Shown here piece by piece: positions 37,455-44,452 of a stretch of DNA of 64,000 nt (position 1 is the first letter of the stretch; each line of letters opens with the position of its first letter). This stretch comes from BJHQ01 sp964654285 (GTDB lineage Bacteria; Planctomycetota; UBA11346). The position numbers and the translations under genes were made by a program. The stretch spans positions 167,012 to 231,011 of the forward strand of contig CAZZJC010000002.1 of assembly GCA_964654285.1 (NCBI GenBank), written 5' to 3'. Below the pieces are notes generated by a model, which was not told the origin of the DNA, made no database searches, and saw nothing but the letters and a program-made list of their open reading frames with translations.

Positions 37455-39508
37455 ACGCCGTCAGCGTAGGTGCTGTCCTGCTTCGCGGCGGGTTCGTCGT
37501 CGGTTTCGCTGTCGGCCTTTGCGGTTCTGCGCAATTCGGCATCGGTGGGGGCCGGCGGGGTGTTCCACCCGAAGATGTCGGCCAGGGCCAGCTGCATCTT
37601 TTCGCAGTCGGCCCAGTGGGTGTCCTTGCGCACGCTGACGCTGTCATTGGTCTGGCTGGTGACGCGGGGCACCCAGATGACGACTTCTTCCCACCCACCG
37701 CCGACGATGCGGCGGGTCTCGGTGGTGCGGTCTTCGCTGTTCAGGGACTTGAGGTAATCGGCGGGGATCTGGGTCGAGCGGCAGAGGTGCCAGCGGGCAC
37801 CACCGGTCGTCATGCGTTCTTCCAATTCGCTGCGCCAGTGGTGCGGATGGATGCGCCATTCGTGGACTTCCGGCGGGCGGCTGGTCTTCGAGGCGTGGCG
37901 CGGATCCGGCGGCGGAACCGCGCGCCAGGTCTCGCCGGGTTGCAGGCGCACGTCGCCGCGCAGGCAGATGCGGCGGTGCGGATCTCCAGCGGCCCAGCGG
38001 TAGCCGCGTTCGCGGAAGTTCGGGTTCGCCACGTCGATTGCGACCACGTCAGGCGTGCGCGATTCGGTGCCGATGGGGTACAGCGTGTCTTCGAGGGCAT
38101 CGCGTTCGGCGTCGGACATGGCCTTGCCGGTGGCGACCAGCCACGATTCGCCACCTTGCGCCCAGGCGCGCAGGACCCATGGGTACCAGTATTTTCCGGC
38201 CTGGTTGCCCTGCTGGTCGAGCGTGAGCACCAGCCACTTGGCCGCGACCGGGCAGGATCCGATCGCATAGTCGGCGCAGGCGGCGGCCGTGATCAGATCG
38301 GCGGTCGACGGCGTGAAGATGTGGATCCACGGGCGGCAGGCCTCGGTGTTCGTCCAGGTCTTTTTCTGGTTCGGCGTGCCGCGTTCGCGCTTTTCCGCGA
38401 TGCCAGCGGCGAAGCTGTCCAGGGTCACATGCTGCGAATACAGGGCGTTCGCCCAGCCGCTGCGGATGACGGTTTCCGGCGGGGGCACGTCGACCAGGCG
38501 GCCGGAGCGATCGAGGGTGGCGGCGGGCGTCCAGGTGCCGGATGGGACGGCCTCGGTCTGCGCCCAGGTGCCAGCGACCCAGCGGCCACGATGGGCGATG
38601 GCATCGAGCACCATCGCGCGCACCGCTGCACTGCCGTGCATCGCGCCGCAGTGCTTGCAGGTCCAGCGGGCGAGGCGTTCGGCGACAATCACCTTCGCCG
38701 GGTAGTCGGCCAGCGGATGATCGGTGGCGGTGCCGATGCGGGTGTCCTCGAGGTAATCCGCACCCTGGCAGTCGGGGCACAAGACCAGCGGACGTTCGTG
38801 GCTGCCCGAGCACAACCGGCGCCAGCCGTGCGAGGTGACGGCGCTGGGCGTGGTCGCACCCATCAGCAGACGATCGTGCGGCATGGTGCGCTGGCGCACC
38901 TTGATCAGGTCGATGGGATCGCCTTCGCCATCGAGGTCTTCGGCCAGGCGATCGAACTCGTCGATCGCGATCAGCGGCAGCGGCAGGGCGCGCACGTCGT
39001 CGATCAGGTTGCCGTTGAGCAGGTACAGCAGCGACCCGCCAACCTGCAAGGTGTCCGCACCCAGGGCATGATCGCGGGCCTCGGCCGACAAAGGCAGCAG
39101 GTTATTCAGCGCCTGGGTCTTTTCGATCATCGGGATCACCGCGCGCCGACGCAGCCGCGCGATGCCCTTCAACCGGGTATCGTACCAGGCGATCTGACGC
39201 GGCATTTCCGCCATGACCCAGGCGATGATCGCTAGGGCCGTGGTGGTCTTCGCGATCTGCGCCGCGATGATCCACCACAGTTCCTCGCAGCGATGCGCCA
39301 TGGGATCGCCCGGAATCGGCACCCCGGTCAGGCGAGCCGTGGCGATGTCGTACCAGTGCCGCATCAATCCGCCCAGCTTCGGATCGAAGCGCGAATCTCG
39401 CAGGTGCAGATTTTCCACCGCCCACGACCACGCGCTGCCGCTGTACTGCGGGGCGAGCAGTTCCAGGGCCTTGGTGCGGTAGTCGGATGGGGTGAGCAGG
39501 GCGGACAT
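37448..39508 (-). CDS. Terminase large subunit (lambda gpA-like)
   Basis: The 686-residue protein packages DNA by ATP hydrolysis and cuts concatemers. A gpA-type ATPase is visible: WWIIAAQIAKTTTALAII (Walker A region), LPLIAIDEFDRLAEDLDGEG (Walker B), LLMGATTPSAVTSHGWRRL (coupling motif). Cys pairs VLCPDCQ and WTCKHCG are typical of the family. The nuclease domain follows. A large subunit of this type predicts cos-like or headful ends; no cos site was located. Confidence 0.92.
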   Translation of the reverse strand: MSALLTPSDYRTKALELLAPQYSGSAWSWAVENLHLRDSRFDPKLGGLMRHWYDIATARLTGVPIPGDPMAHRCEELWWIIAAQIAKTTTALAIIAWVMAEMPRQIAWYDTRLKGIARLRRRAVIPMIEKTQALNNLLPLSAEARDHALGADTLQVGGSLLYLLNGNLIDDVRALPLPLIAIDEFDRLAEDLDGEGDPIDLIKVRQRTMPHDRLLMGATTPSAVTSHGWRRLCSGSHERPLVLCPDCQGADYLEDTRIGTATDHPLADYPAKVIVAERLARWTCKHCGAMHGSAAVRAMVLDAIAHRGRWVAGTWAQTEAVPSGTWTPAATLDRSGRLVDVPPPETVIRSGWANALYSQHVTLDSFAAGIAEKRERGTPNQKKTWTNTEACRPWIHIFTPSTADLITAAACADYAIGSCPVAAKWLVLTLDQQGNQAGKYWYPWVLRAWAQGGESWLVATGKAMSDAERDALEDTLYPIGTESRTPDVVAIDVANPNFRERGYRWAAGDPHRRICLRGDVRLQPGETWRAVPPPDPRHASKTSRPPEVHEWRIHPHHWRSELEERMTTGGARWHLCRSTQIPADYLKSLNSEDRTTETRRIVGGGWEEVVIWVPRVTSQTNDSVSVRKDTHWADCEKMQLALADIFGWNTPPAPTDAELRRTAKADSETDDEPAAKQDSTYADGVW

Positions 39509-39519
39509 ACGAGGCGGAA

Positions 39520-39900
39520 TTATTGGCCGTCTTTGGTGGTGATGGGTGGCGGATTTGCTGGGGATTTTTCGGAATCATCCGCAATAGGTGGATGGCCGGA
39601 AGAATGGGGGGATTCCGGCTGGCTTGGTATCCCGCTGTTGGGCAACCTAAAAAGTGAACTATCAAGCATTCCTTGATACTTGGCGCTCGCCTCATCAAAA
39701 GCCTTGATCGCATGACGCAATGCTGTCAGGCTCGTATAAGAAGGCTGCGAATTGATGGAAACAACCCTTGCCAATGCAATGACGCTATCCTGTGCTTCTG
39801 CGTATGCTGCTACATAATCAGTTATATCGTCAATATTAACCGGTTGCCCAACAAGTCGATGCACCGGAGCCGGCGACGATGGCGTGTCCTGCTTGTTCAT
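39520..39900 (-). CDS. Hypothetical protein starting inside an attC-like repeat
   Basis: The 126-residue product begins at the ATG at 39900, overlapping the previous stop as ATGA, with GAGGAG seven bases upstream. The first 18 codons (NKQDTPSSPAPVHRLVGQP) are encoded by the attC-like repeat itself. The rest is helical, then Pro/Ser-rich. It is 11 bases upstream of terminase, where small terminase subunits lie, but no HTH was seen. Confidence 0.6.
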   Translation of the reverse strand: MNKQDTPSSPAPVHRLVGQPVNIDDITDYVAAYAEAQDSVIALARVVSINSQPSYTSLTALRHAIKAFDEASAKYQGMLDSSLFRLPNSGIPSQPESPHSSGHPPIADDSEKSPANPPPITTKDGQ

Positions 39901-39939
39901 GGCTTCTCCTCGCCGGCCCGGTGATCTCTGACGTTGGGC
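39846..39939 (+). repeat. attC-like site 1 (94 bp)
   Basis: Ends GCCCAAC (39846-39852) and GTTGGGC (39933-39939) are exact complements. Inner arms GATGCACCGGAGCCGGCGA and TCGCCGGCCCGGTGATC pair fully except for a G and an A unpaired on the left arm. The right side GGTGATCTCTGACGTTGGGC fits the attC right-hand consensus GCTKANCTCVRRCGTTRRRY at most places. The loop carries the ribosome-binding site and start of the gene beginning at 39900. Confidence 0.75.
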
Positions 39940-40097
39940 GGATTATCCTGTCCATTCAAGGCAGCATCAAGAATCTCAAATGCAATGTTATGCCTTGCTA
40001 TTTCACATGCGTCTTTCCATATATTGTCCTTGCCGGCTAAAAGACGCTTATCCATTTCAGCCATCGCTCTGCGGATCATATCTGCATCAATGTTCAT
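39897..40097 (-). CDS. Small hypothetical cassette-borne protein
   Basis: The 66-residue product starts at the ATG at 40097 (an in-frame upstream start at 40133 would lie in the repeat). It is helical and charged (MIRRAMAEMDKRLLAGKDNI). Its C-terminal 15 residues (NPPNVRDHRAGEEKP) are encoded by attC-like site 1. It couples to the next gene by ATGA. Function unknown. Confidence 0.6.
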   Translation of the reverse strand: MNIDADMIRRAMAEMDKRLLAGKDNIWKDACEIARHNIAFEILDAALNGQDNPPNVRDHRAGEEKP

Positions 40098-40124
40098 GGT
40101 TGTTTTCCCTGATTTGAAACATCC

Positions 40125-40217
40125 GCCCAACAAGGTGATGCAGCCGAGCGGGCGTCTGGGTTGGTTTGTGCTTGGCCAGGCGCACTCGCGCCCGCCGGCT
40201 GATCGCTGACGTTGGGC
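40125..40217 (+). repeat. attC-like site 2 (93 bp)
   Basis: Ends GCCCAAC (40125-40131) and GTTGGGC (40211-40217). Arms GATGCAGCCGAGCGGGCG and CGCCCGCCGGCTGATC pair, with the same two unpaired bases (G and A) on the left arm as site 1. The loop sequence differs. Right-hand side GGCTGATCGCTGAC fits the attC consensus at 11 of 13 positions by eye. Confidence 0.75.
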
Positions 40218-40220
40218 GGA

Positions 40221-40361
40221 TTATTTAGATCCACGGCGTTTCCTTTCGATTGCCCTTTTCTTGGATGACTTCCGGTGCCAATAATTATCTGGCAGCCAGC
40301 TTCGTCGATAAGGAATCGGCTTCCACATATCCGACATTGAAAATGGAAACCATAAAATCAT
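40221..40361 (-). CDS. 46-residue basic protein between attC-like sites
   Basis: A short gene runs from the ATG at 40361 to TAA at 40221. The ATG overlaps the nuclease-like gene's stop as ATGA, which supports translation. The product is Trp/Pro/Arg/Lys-rich (ILWFPFSMSDMWKPIPYRR, then HRKSSKKRAIERKRRGSK). It ends three bases before attC-like site 2. Its basic tail could bind nucleic acid. Not recognised. Confidence 0.55.
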   Translation of the reverse strand: MILWFPFSMSDMWKPIPYRRSWLPDNYWHRKSSKKRAIERKRRGSK

Positions 40362-41011
40362 GGCTGATTCTCCTTATTCGTGGTATTGGGTTTTTCCGTG
40401 CCATCCGCCCAACAAGTCGATTGACTTGAGCCGGCGGCGGGGTTGTTTTCTGCTTGGCGGCGCGGAATTGCGCCGGCCAAGTCATCTTTGGCGTTGGGCT
40501 CCATCGGTTGTGCGTACACGGTTGCACGGGGTTCGCCGCGTCCCTTCTCGGTATAGACGCGACACCGAATCCCCTCGACGCCAGGCGCGTTCGCCATGCG
40601 CCGAACGGCACTGGTAAGCAGGACACACTCATGCCGGCGTTCATCGTGGTAGGCATGGGCCTGGACGATCTGGCGCACGGACCGGCCATGGACTTCCAAT
40701 AACCCCCACTGTCCCTTGATCTCACAGGGCATCACCAGACCCGGCGGTGTGAGATACCACCGGAAGTTTCCGGCGGCATGCATCTGTCCTACATCCTCAC
40801 GGCGGAACCACTTGTCTCGGTCGGCCAGGAAGTCGGCGCGACTGGTCTTGCACTCTATCAGATGCGACATGCCGTTGCTAATCCAACCGATGGCGTCGGG
40901 GCACTCGGCGCAACCGCTGCCCATTTCGGTGATGACCAGGCCGCAGCGGTGGTGATTCTGCAACCACCGGGCAGCAATTTGGACTAGGACATCATGGGTG
41001 TATTCCCTCAT
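40358..41011 (-). CDS. PD-(D/E)XK nuclease-like protein
   Basis: The 217-residue protein has an N-terminal helix (VLVQIAARWLQNHHRCGLVI), then ECPDAIGWIS and HLIECKTSRADFLADRD, matching the PD...(D/E)xK nuclease core (Asp in PDAIGW, Glu-Cys-Lys in ECK), as in MmcB-like or VRR-NUC-like proteins. The last 50 residues are low-complexity and encoded by attC-like site 3 and beyond. It couples by ATGA on both sides. A role in phage DNA repair or restriction of competitors is possible. Confidence 0.65.
   Translation of the reverse strand: MREYTHDVLVQIAARWLQNHHRCGLVITEMGSGCAECPDAIGWISNGMSHLIECKTSRADFLADRDKWFRREDVGQMHAAGNFRWYLTPPGLVMPCEIKGQWGLLEVHGRSVRQIVQAHAYHDERRHECVLLTSAVRRMANAPGVEGIRCRVYTEKGRGEPRATVYAQPMEPNAKDDLAGAIPRRQAENNPAAGSSQSTCWADGTEKPNTTNKENQP
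40407..40499 (+). repeat. attC-like site 3 (93 bp)
   Basis: Ends GCCCAAC (40407-40413) and GTTGGGC (40493-40499). Arms GATTGACTTGAGCCGGCG and CGCCGGCCAAGTCATC pair, leaving T and A unpaired on the left arm at the same places as in sites 1 and 2. Arm sequence differs while pairing is kept, which indicates selection on structure. It lies in the 3' part of the nuclease-like gene. Confidence 0.75.
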
Positions 41012-41556
41012 TCCGCACCCCGCCCAACACGTCGATGCACCGGAGCCGGTGGAATCGTCATTGATGCTTCTCCTTGGGCTGGTTCGCCCAGCCCGATGAT
41101 CTTGGCGTTGGGCAGACTAATTCCGACCGTATCCAGCGCAGCAAGACACACGGCATGCGGGAAGTTTTCTGGTTGTGAAAACATGATTCGTGCCAATGTC
41201 ATGTTATAGCCTTTGACACAGCAATATGATCCGGCCGTGTAGTTCCACCACATGGCGTCTGCTTTGTCCATCATTCCGACGTGTTCCACGACTTCCCAGG
41301 CGCTGGCGATGTCTCTGGATGGGGCGAAATCGATCCGCTTATCGCCCGATGTCAATTTTCCCAATGCCACCACGCGTCCGTTTTCATAACCGACGATGCT
41401 TTCGCTCTGGTACCTGGGTTTTCCCCATCCCATGACGTGCTCTGCAACCATACGGTCGAGGTGTATTCCCTTGTTCATGTCATTTCGTTTGGCTGCGCAC
41501 TTCGGGCAATCCCTGCCCATCGCGATTCCGCCGTGTTTGCAGGTGTAGTCGGTCAT
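41008..41556 (-). CDS. Phage ABA-sandwich domain protein (first copy)
   Basis: The 182-residue product starts at the ATG at 41556, overlapping the previous gene by ATGA. It has a short zinc-ribbon-like start (YTCKHGGIAMGRDCPKCAAK), then the ABA-sandwich pattern LDRMVAEHVMGWGK ... FAPSRDIASAWEVVEHV ... FPHAVCLAALDTVGI. The last 40 residues (ending MTIPPAPVHRRVGRGAE) come from attC-like site 4. The domain's function is unknown. Confidence 0.7.
   Translation of the reverse strand: MTDYTCKHGGIAMGRDCPKCAAKRNDMNKGIHLDRMVAEHVMGWGKPRYQSESIVGYENGRVVALGKLTSGDKRIDFAPSRDIASAWEVVEHVGMMDKADAMWWNYTAGSYCCVKGYNMTLARIMFSQPENFPHAVCLAALDTVGISLPNAKIIGLGEPAQGEASMTIPPAPVHRRVGRGAE
41024..41113 (+). repeat. attC-like site 4 (90 bp)
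   Basis: Ends GCCCAAC (41024-41030) and GTTGGGC (41107-41113). Left arm GATGCACCGGAGCCGG is identical to site 1; right arm CCAGCCCGATGATC pairs with it with C-A mismatches that become G-T wobbles on the bottom strand. Integron recombination uses the folded bottom strand, so this bias fits attC in plus orientation. Confidence 0.7.
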
Positions 41557-41939
41557 GGGGTCTGGTGTCCAACCGATTTCAATGCCGCGAGACAGATCGC
41601 CAAAGGGGCGGTATCTGCGGCACTGAACCAAGGACATCCATCAAGGTCGCCATCTGCGGGACGAGCGCAGGCCCATCGTTTATGTAAGCCCCATGGTTCG
41701 ATCCGCATCGGGATCTTTTCCATGACCTGCCACGCGTGTTGAATCAGGGTCGAGGGCATCCACGCCGCGTTCTGCACCTGGTAGCGGCACCACTGTCCCA
41801 ACACCTGGGCATAGTCCGGTGGTGGTCCGGTCTTGCGGGTCAGGGTCCGGTACTGGTTCGCATCGGCGTAGCAGGGTTCGATGATCCAACCCATCACGAC
41901 GGTGGCGACGATGCGATCAAGTTCTGGGCTGGCGATCAT
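41553..41939 (-). CDS. Phage ABA-sandwich domain protein (second copy)
   Basis: The 128-residue product starts at 41939 with AGGA upstream. It has LDRIVATVVMGWIIEP ... MPSTLIQHAWQVMEKI ... DTAPLAICLAALKSVG, the same domain as its downstream neighbour, so the two are diverged paralogues. It couples to the neighbour by ATGA and does not overlap a repeat. Confidence 0.7.
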   Translation of the reverse strand: MIASPELDRIVATVVMGWIIEPCYADANQYRTLTRKTGPPPDYAQVLGQWCRYQVQNAAWMPSTLIQHAWQVMEKIPMRIEPWGLHKRWACARPADGDLDGCPWFSAADTAPLAICLAALKSVGHQTP

Positions 41940-41973
41940 AGCGGGTTCCTGGAGGTTCGTTGGGATGGTGGGA

Positions 41974-42435
41974 CTAGAACGGCGGTTCGTCGTCACCGGG
42001 GGTCGATCGCGGTCCGGCGGTGGTGGCAGCGGAGGCCGGTGCAGCGGCGGAACCGGCATCGGGTGCGGGTGCGCTGGCCGGGGCGCTGCCGGTGGTTTCT
42101 GCGCGCTTGGGGTCGTGGGTGAAATGCACCTGGTCGATGCGGATGCTGATGCGGGAGCGTTTCTTTCCGGTCTCCTTGTCGTCCCAGGTGTCCTGTTTCA
42201 GAGCGCCCTGGATGATGATGCCTTTTCCTTTGCTGAAGTATTTTCCGAGCAGTTCGGCGGTGTGGCCCCAGGCCTCGCCGTCGATGAAGAGGGTCTCTTC
42301 GCGAGTCTCGCCGTTGACCTTATAACGGCGGTTGTGGGCGAGGCTGACCTTGGCGACGCATTTGTCGTTGGCGAGAAACTTGATCTCGGGGTCGCGGGTG
42401 AGGTTGCCTTCGATGATGGAAAAGTTGACGCTCAT
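41974..42435 (-). CDS. ssb: Single-stranded DNA-binding protein
   Basis: The 153-residue product has an OB fold (IEGNLTRDPEIKFLANDKC, FIDGEAWGHTAELLGKYFSK, GKGIIIQGALKQDTW), an Ala/Pro-rich linker and the acidic tip DDEPPF that recruits partner proteins. It lies with the replication genes of the prophage. It couples to the previous gene by ATGA. Confidence 0.92.
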   Translation of the reverse strand: MSVNFSIIEGNLTRDPEIKFLANDKCVAKVSLAHNRRYKVNGETREETLFIDGEAWGHTAELLGKYFSKGKGIIIQGALKQDTWDDKETGKKRSRISIRIDQVHFTHDPKRAETTGSAPASAPAPDAGSAAAPASAATTAGPRSTPGDDEPPF

Positions 42436-42698
42436 GGGATGGTGATTTCGTTGGTTGTGGGGTTAAGGGTCATCAAGGGATGGACGATGGAGTCGAAGCG
42501 GCCATTGAAGCGGATGACGACAGCGGTGCGGGCATCATCGGCGAATCGGGCGGCGAGGGCGTGGGCGCGCATGCGTGCGAGCGGCGTTGGGCATGCCAGC
42601 GGCGCTGGCGTTCGCGGTCTTTCACCCGCAGCGGGTTGGTGATCCGACGACCGCACGGGCGTTTGGGGGATCGTTTGGGGTGATACATGGGGAAGCAT
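42432..42698 (-). CDS. Small hypothetical early protein
   Basis: The 88-residue product ends by ATGA overlap with ssb, which favours this frame over another that covers the same bases. The C-terminal half (ARMRAHALAARFADDARTAV and FDSIVHPLMTLNPTTNEIT) looks globular; the N-terminus is Pro-rich and uncertain. Function unknown. Confidence 0.5.
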   Translation of the reverse strand: MLPHVSPQTIPQTPVRSSDHQPAAGERPRTPAPLACPTPLARMRAHALAARFADDARTAVVIRFNGRFDSIVHPLMTLNPTTNEITIP

Positions 42699-42716
42699 GG
42701 GGTTGGGTTCGGTAGT

Positions 42717-43025
42717 TCAAAACGGGCAGGTATCGACGAAGTCGGCGGCGGCACTGACGAAGATCGAACGCACGGCCACATACGACAGGTCGCCGGTGGC
42801 CATCGCACGGCTGACGCCCTGGTGGATGGTCGCGATGTGCAGCTTGGCGGTTGGGGTCGACATCTTGGCCAGCGTGGCGATGAGGTGGCGCAGGTTGTTC
42901 AGTTCGAACGCGACTTCGCGTGCCCGGCCGCTGTCGGTGAGGACAGCGACCAGGGCGCGTTCGTGTGGATTCTGCGGTTCATTCGAATTGCTGCGCGCAC
43001 TTACTTTTTGTTTTTTCGCGGTCAT
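42717..43025 (-). CDS. Hypothetical helical early protein
   Basis: The 102-residue product couples to the ParB-like gene by ATGA. It is helical (ELNNLRHLIATLAKMSTPTA) with a disordered N-terminus. Function unknown; its place suggests replication or recombination. Confidence 0.55.
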   Translation of the reverse strand: MTAKKQKVSARSNSNEPQNPHERALVAVLTDSGRAREVAFELNNLRHLIATLAKMSTPTAKLHIATIHQGVSRAMATGDLSYVAVRSIFVSAAADFVDTCPF

Positions 43026-44452
43026 GGGTAGGCCTGTTCGGCTGCGATGGTGAGCGCATCGAGATCGACGCGGAATGTTTCGGCGATCTTCGGGATTCCA
43101 TGCAGGTCGTAGGTGCGGCCGGCGCGCAGGCGGTCAGCGATTTCGCGGGCGACGGCACGATAGAAATGATCGCGAATGGTTTCCGGTGAATGCGTGAGTT
43201 CGGCGATCTGGTCTGGACGCAAAGCGGGGATACCGACCGTGAGTGCGTACAACAGCAGATCCCTGGCAGATGTTTCGTCTGGCAAAGTGTCAACCGCATC
43301 GAGCGCGGCAGCCAGCGCCAGATGGACATGCCGCAGGCGCTTGCTTTCCAGCGACGGTTCGGGTGCTGGTGGGGGAATGGTTTCCGGTTCGGCGGTCGCT
43401 TCGCTGGTGGTCGCTTTGCTGGTGGTGTCGGTGGTGGTAGATGTGATTGCGGTGGTGGGTTTCGGGTTCCGGTTTTCTTCGGATGCCTGGAATTCCTTCC
43501 AGGTCTGGTTCATCGCGTTCATGGTATCGTACAACCCGGTATTGGTCTTTTCGAGCAACCCGGCGCGGACCAATTGACCGGGATGCACGTCGAGGGGTTC
43601 CTGTACCAGTTCGGCCAGGTGGGTGCGGTCGATGCAGTTCCCGCTGGCGATGCCGTAGGCGTGCACGGCAGCGAGGATGCGGACCTTAATCGGCGGCATG
43701 GCGTTGATCAGCGAGGTGACCAGGGCGACGGCCGGGTTGTCGTCACCGTTGAACCGCTTGCAGAAGCGTTCGAGGGCGGAGGCGAGGCGATCGACCTGGA
43801 CGCGAGCGGCGGCCAGGGCCTGGTCGTCGGCCTGGGCGGATTCGGCGGCGGCGAGGGACTTCGCCTTTTTCGCCTTCGATTGGGCGCGCGAATTCACCAC
43901 CTTGCGGGCCTTGCCGTCTTTTCCTTTGCGCACGGCGGCGACGCGGCCGGTGAGTTTGCGCATCTTGGCGACCAGGTCGGCCGATACGCGGCAGTGGTCG
44001 GCGATCTGCGCATCCGACCACGTCACCCATTCATCGTCGGCGAGGATGGTGGTGACGGCGTTGCGCTTGTCTTCCTGGGTGAGGCGGTGGCCGTGATCCG
44101 CGTTGGCCTGGGTCGCGTAGAGGATCGCGGCGCGGCGGTCGCCGATCTTGATCAGGGCGTCCAGGCGATCGAGGCCGGCGGCGCGGGCGGCCTTGACGCG
44201 GTGCTGGCCGTCAGCGAGCCAGTGCTTGGTCTCGCCGGTGGTGGTGGCGCTGTCGAAGAAAACGACGATGGGAGGGAGTTCCTTGCCGTCGCGGTAGCGC
44301 GCGGCGTAGTCGCTGACGACCGCCTTGTCGGTGCCGCCGACGCGCAGCTGGATGCTGGTGTCGAGATCGGCCAGGATCTGCGACTCGACGGCCGACGCCT
44401 TCGGGCGGTGCTGGTCGAGGATGGGGGAGGGGAGGGGTTTGGGGGTGCTCAT
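43022..44452 (-). CDS. ParB-like nuclease-domain protein
   Basis: The 476-residue product starts at the ATG at 44452, overlapping the HTH gene by ATGA. It has a ParB/Srx-type domain (LPPIVVFFDS, HWLADGQHRVKAARAAGLDR) and an HTH-like region (TWSDAQIADHCRVSADLVAK), followed by basic low-complexity linkers and a helical C-terminus. Such proteins in phages bind or nick DNA, or act in partition or regulation. No ParA partner is present, so partition is unlikely. Confidence 0.75.
   Translation of the reverse strand: MSTPKPLPSPILDQHRPKASAVESQILADLDTSIQLRVGGTDKAVVSDYAARYRDGKELPPIVVFFDSATTTGETKHWLADGQHRVKAARAAGLDRLDALIKIGDRRAAILYATQANADHGHRLTQEDKRNAVTTILADDEWVTWSDAQIADHCRVSADLVAKMRKLTGRVAAVRKGKDGKARKVVNSRAQSKAKKAKSLAAAESAQADDQALAAARVQVDRLASALERFCKRFNGDDNPAVALVTSLINAMPPIKVRILAAVHAYGIASGNCIDRTHLAELVQEPLDVHPGQLVRAGLLEKTNTGLYDTMNAMNQTWKEFQASEENRNPKPTTAITSTTTDTTSKATTSEATAEPETIPPPAPEPSLESKRLRHVHLALAAALDAVDTLPDETSARDLLLYALTVGIPALRPDQIAELTHSPETIRDHFYRAVAREIADRLRAGRTYDLHGIPKIAETFRVDLDALTIAAEQAYP

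Noticed and set aside
39846..41113. CRISPR array
   Set aside because: Only four repeats of about 90 bp, each a hairpin, with unequal coding spacers and no cas genes.
42473..42808. Alternative minus-strand frame over the gene before ssb
   Set aside because: Ser/Pro/Arg-rich composition; the other frame ends in an ATGA overlap with ssb.
43022..44452. ParB-type plasmid partition system
   Set aside because: No ParA-type ATPase gene adjoins it and no centromere-like repeats were seen; a phage ParB-like nuclease or regulator is more likely.
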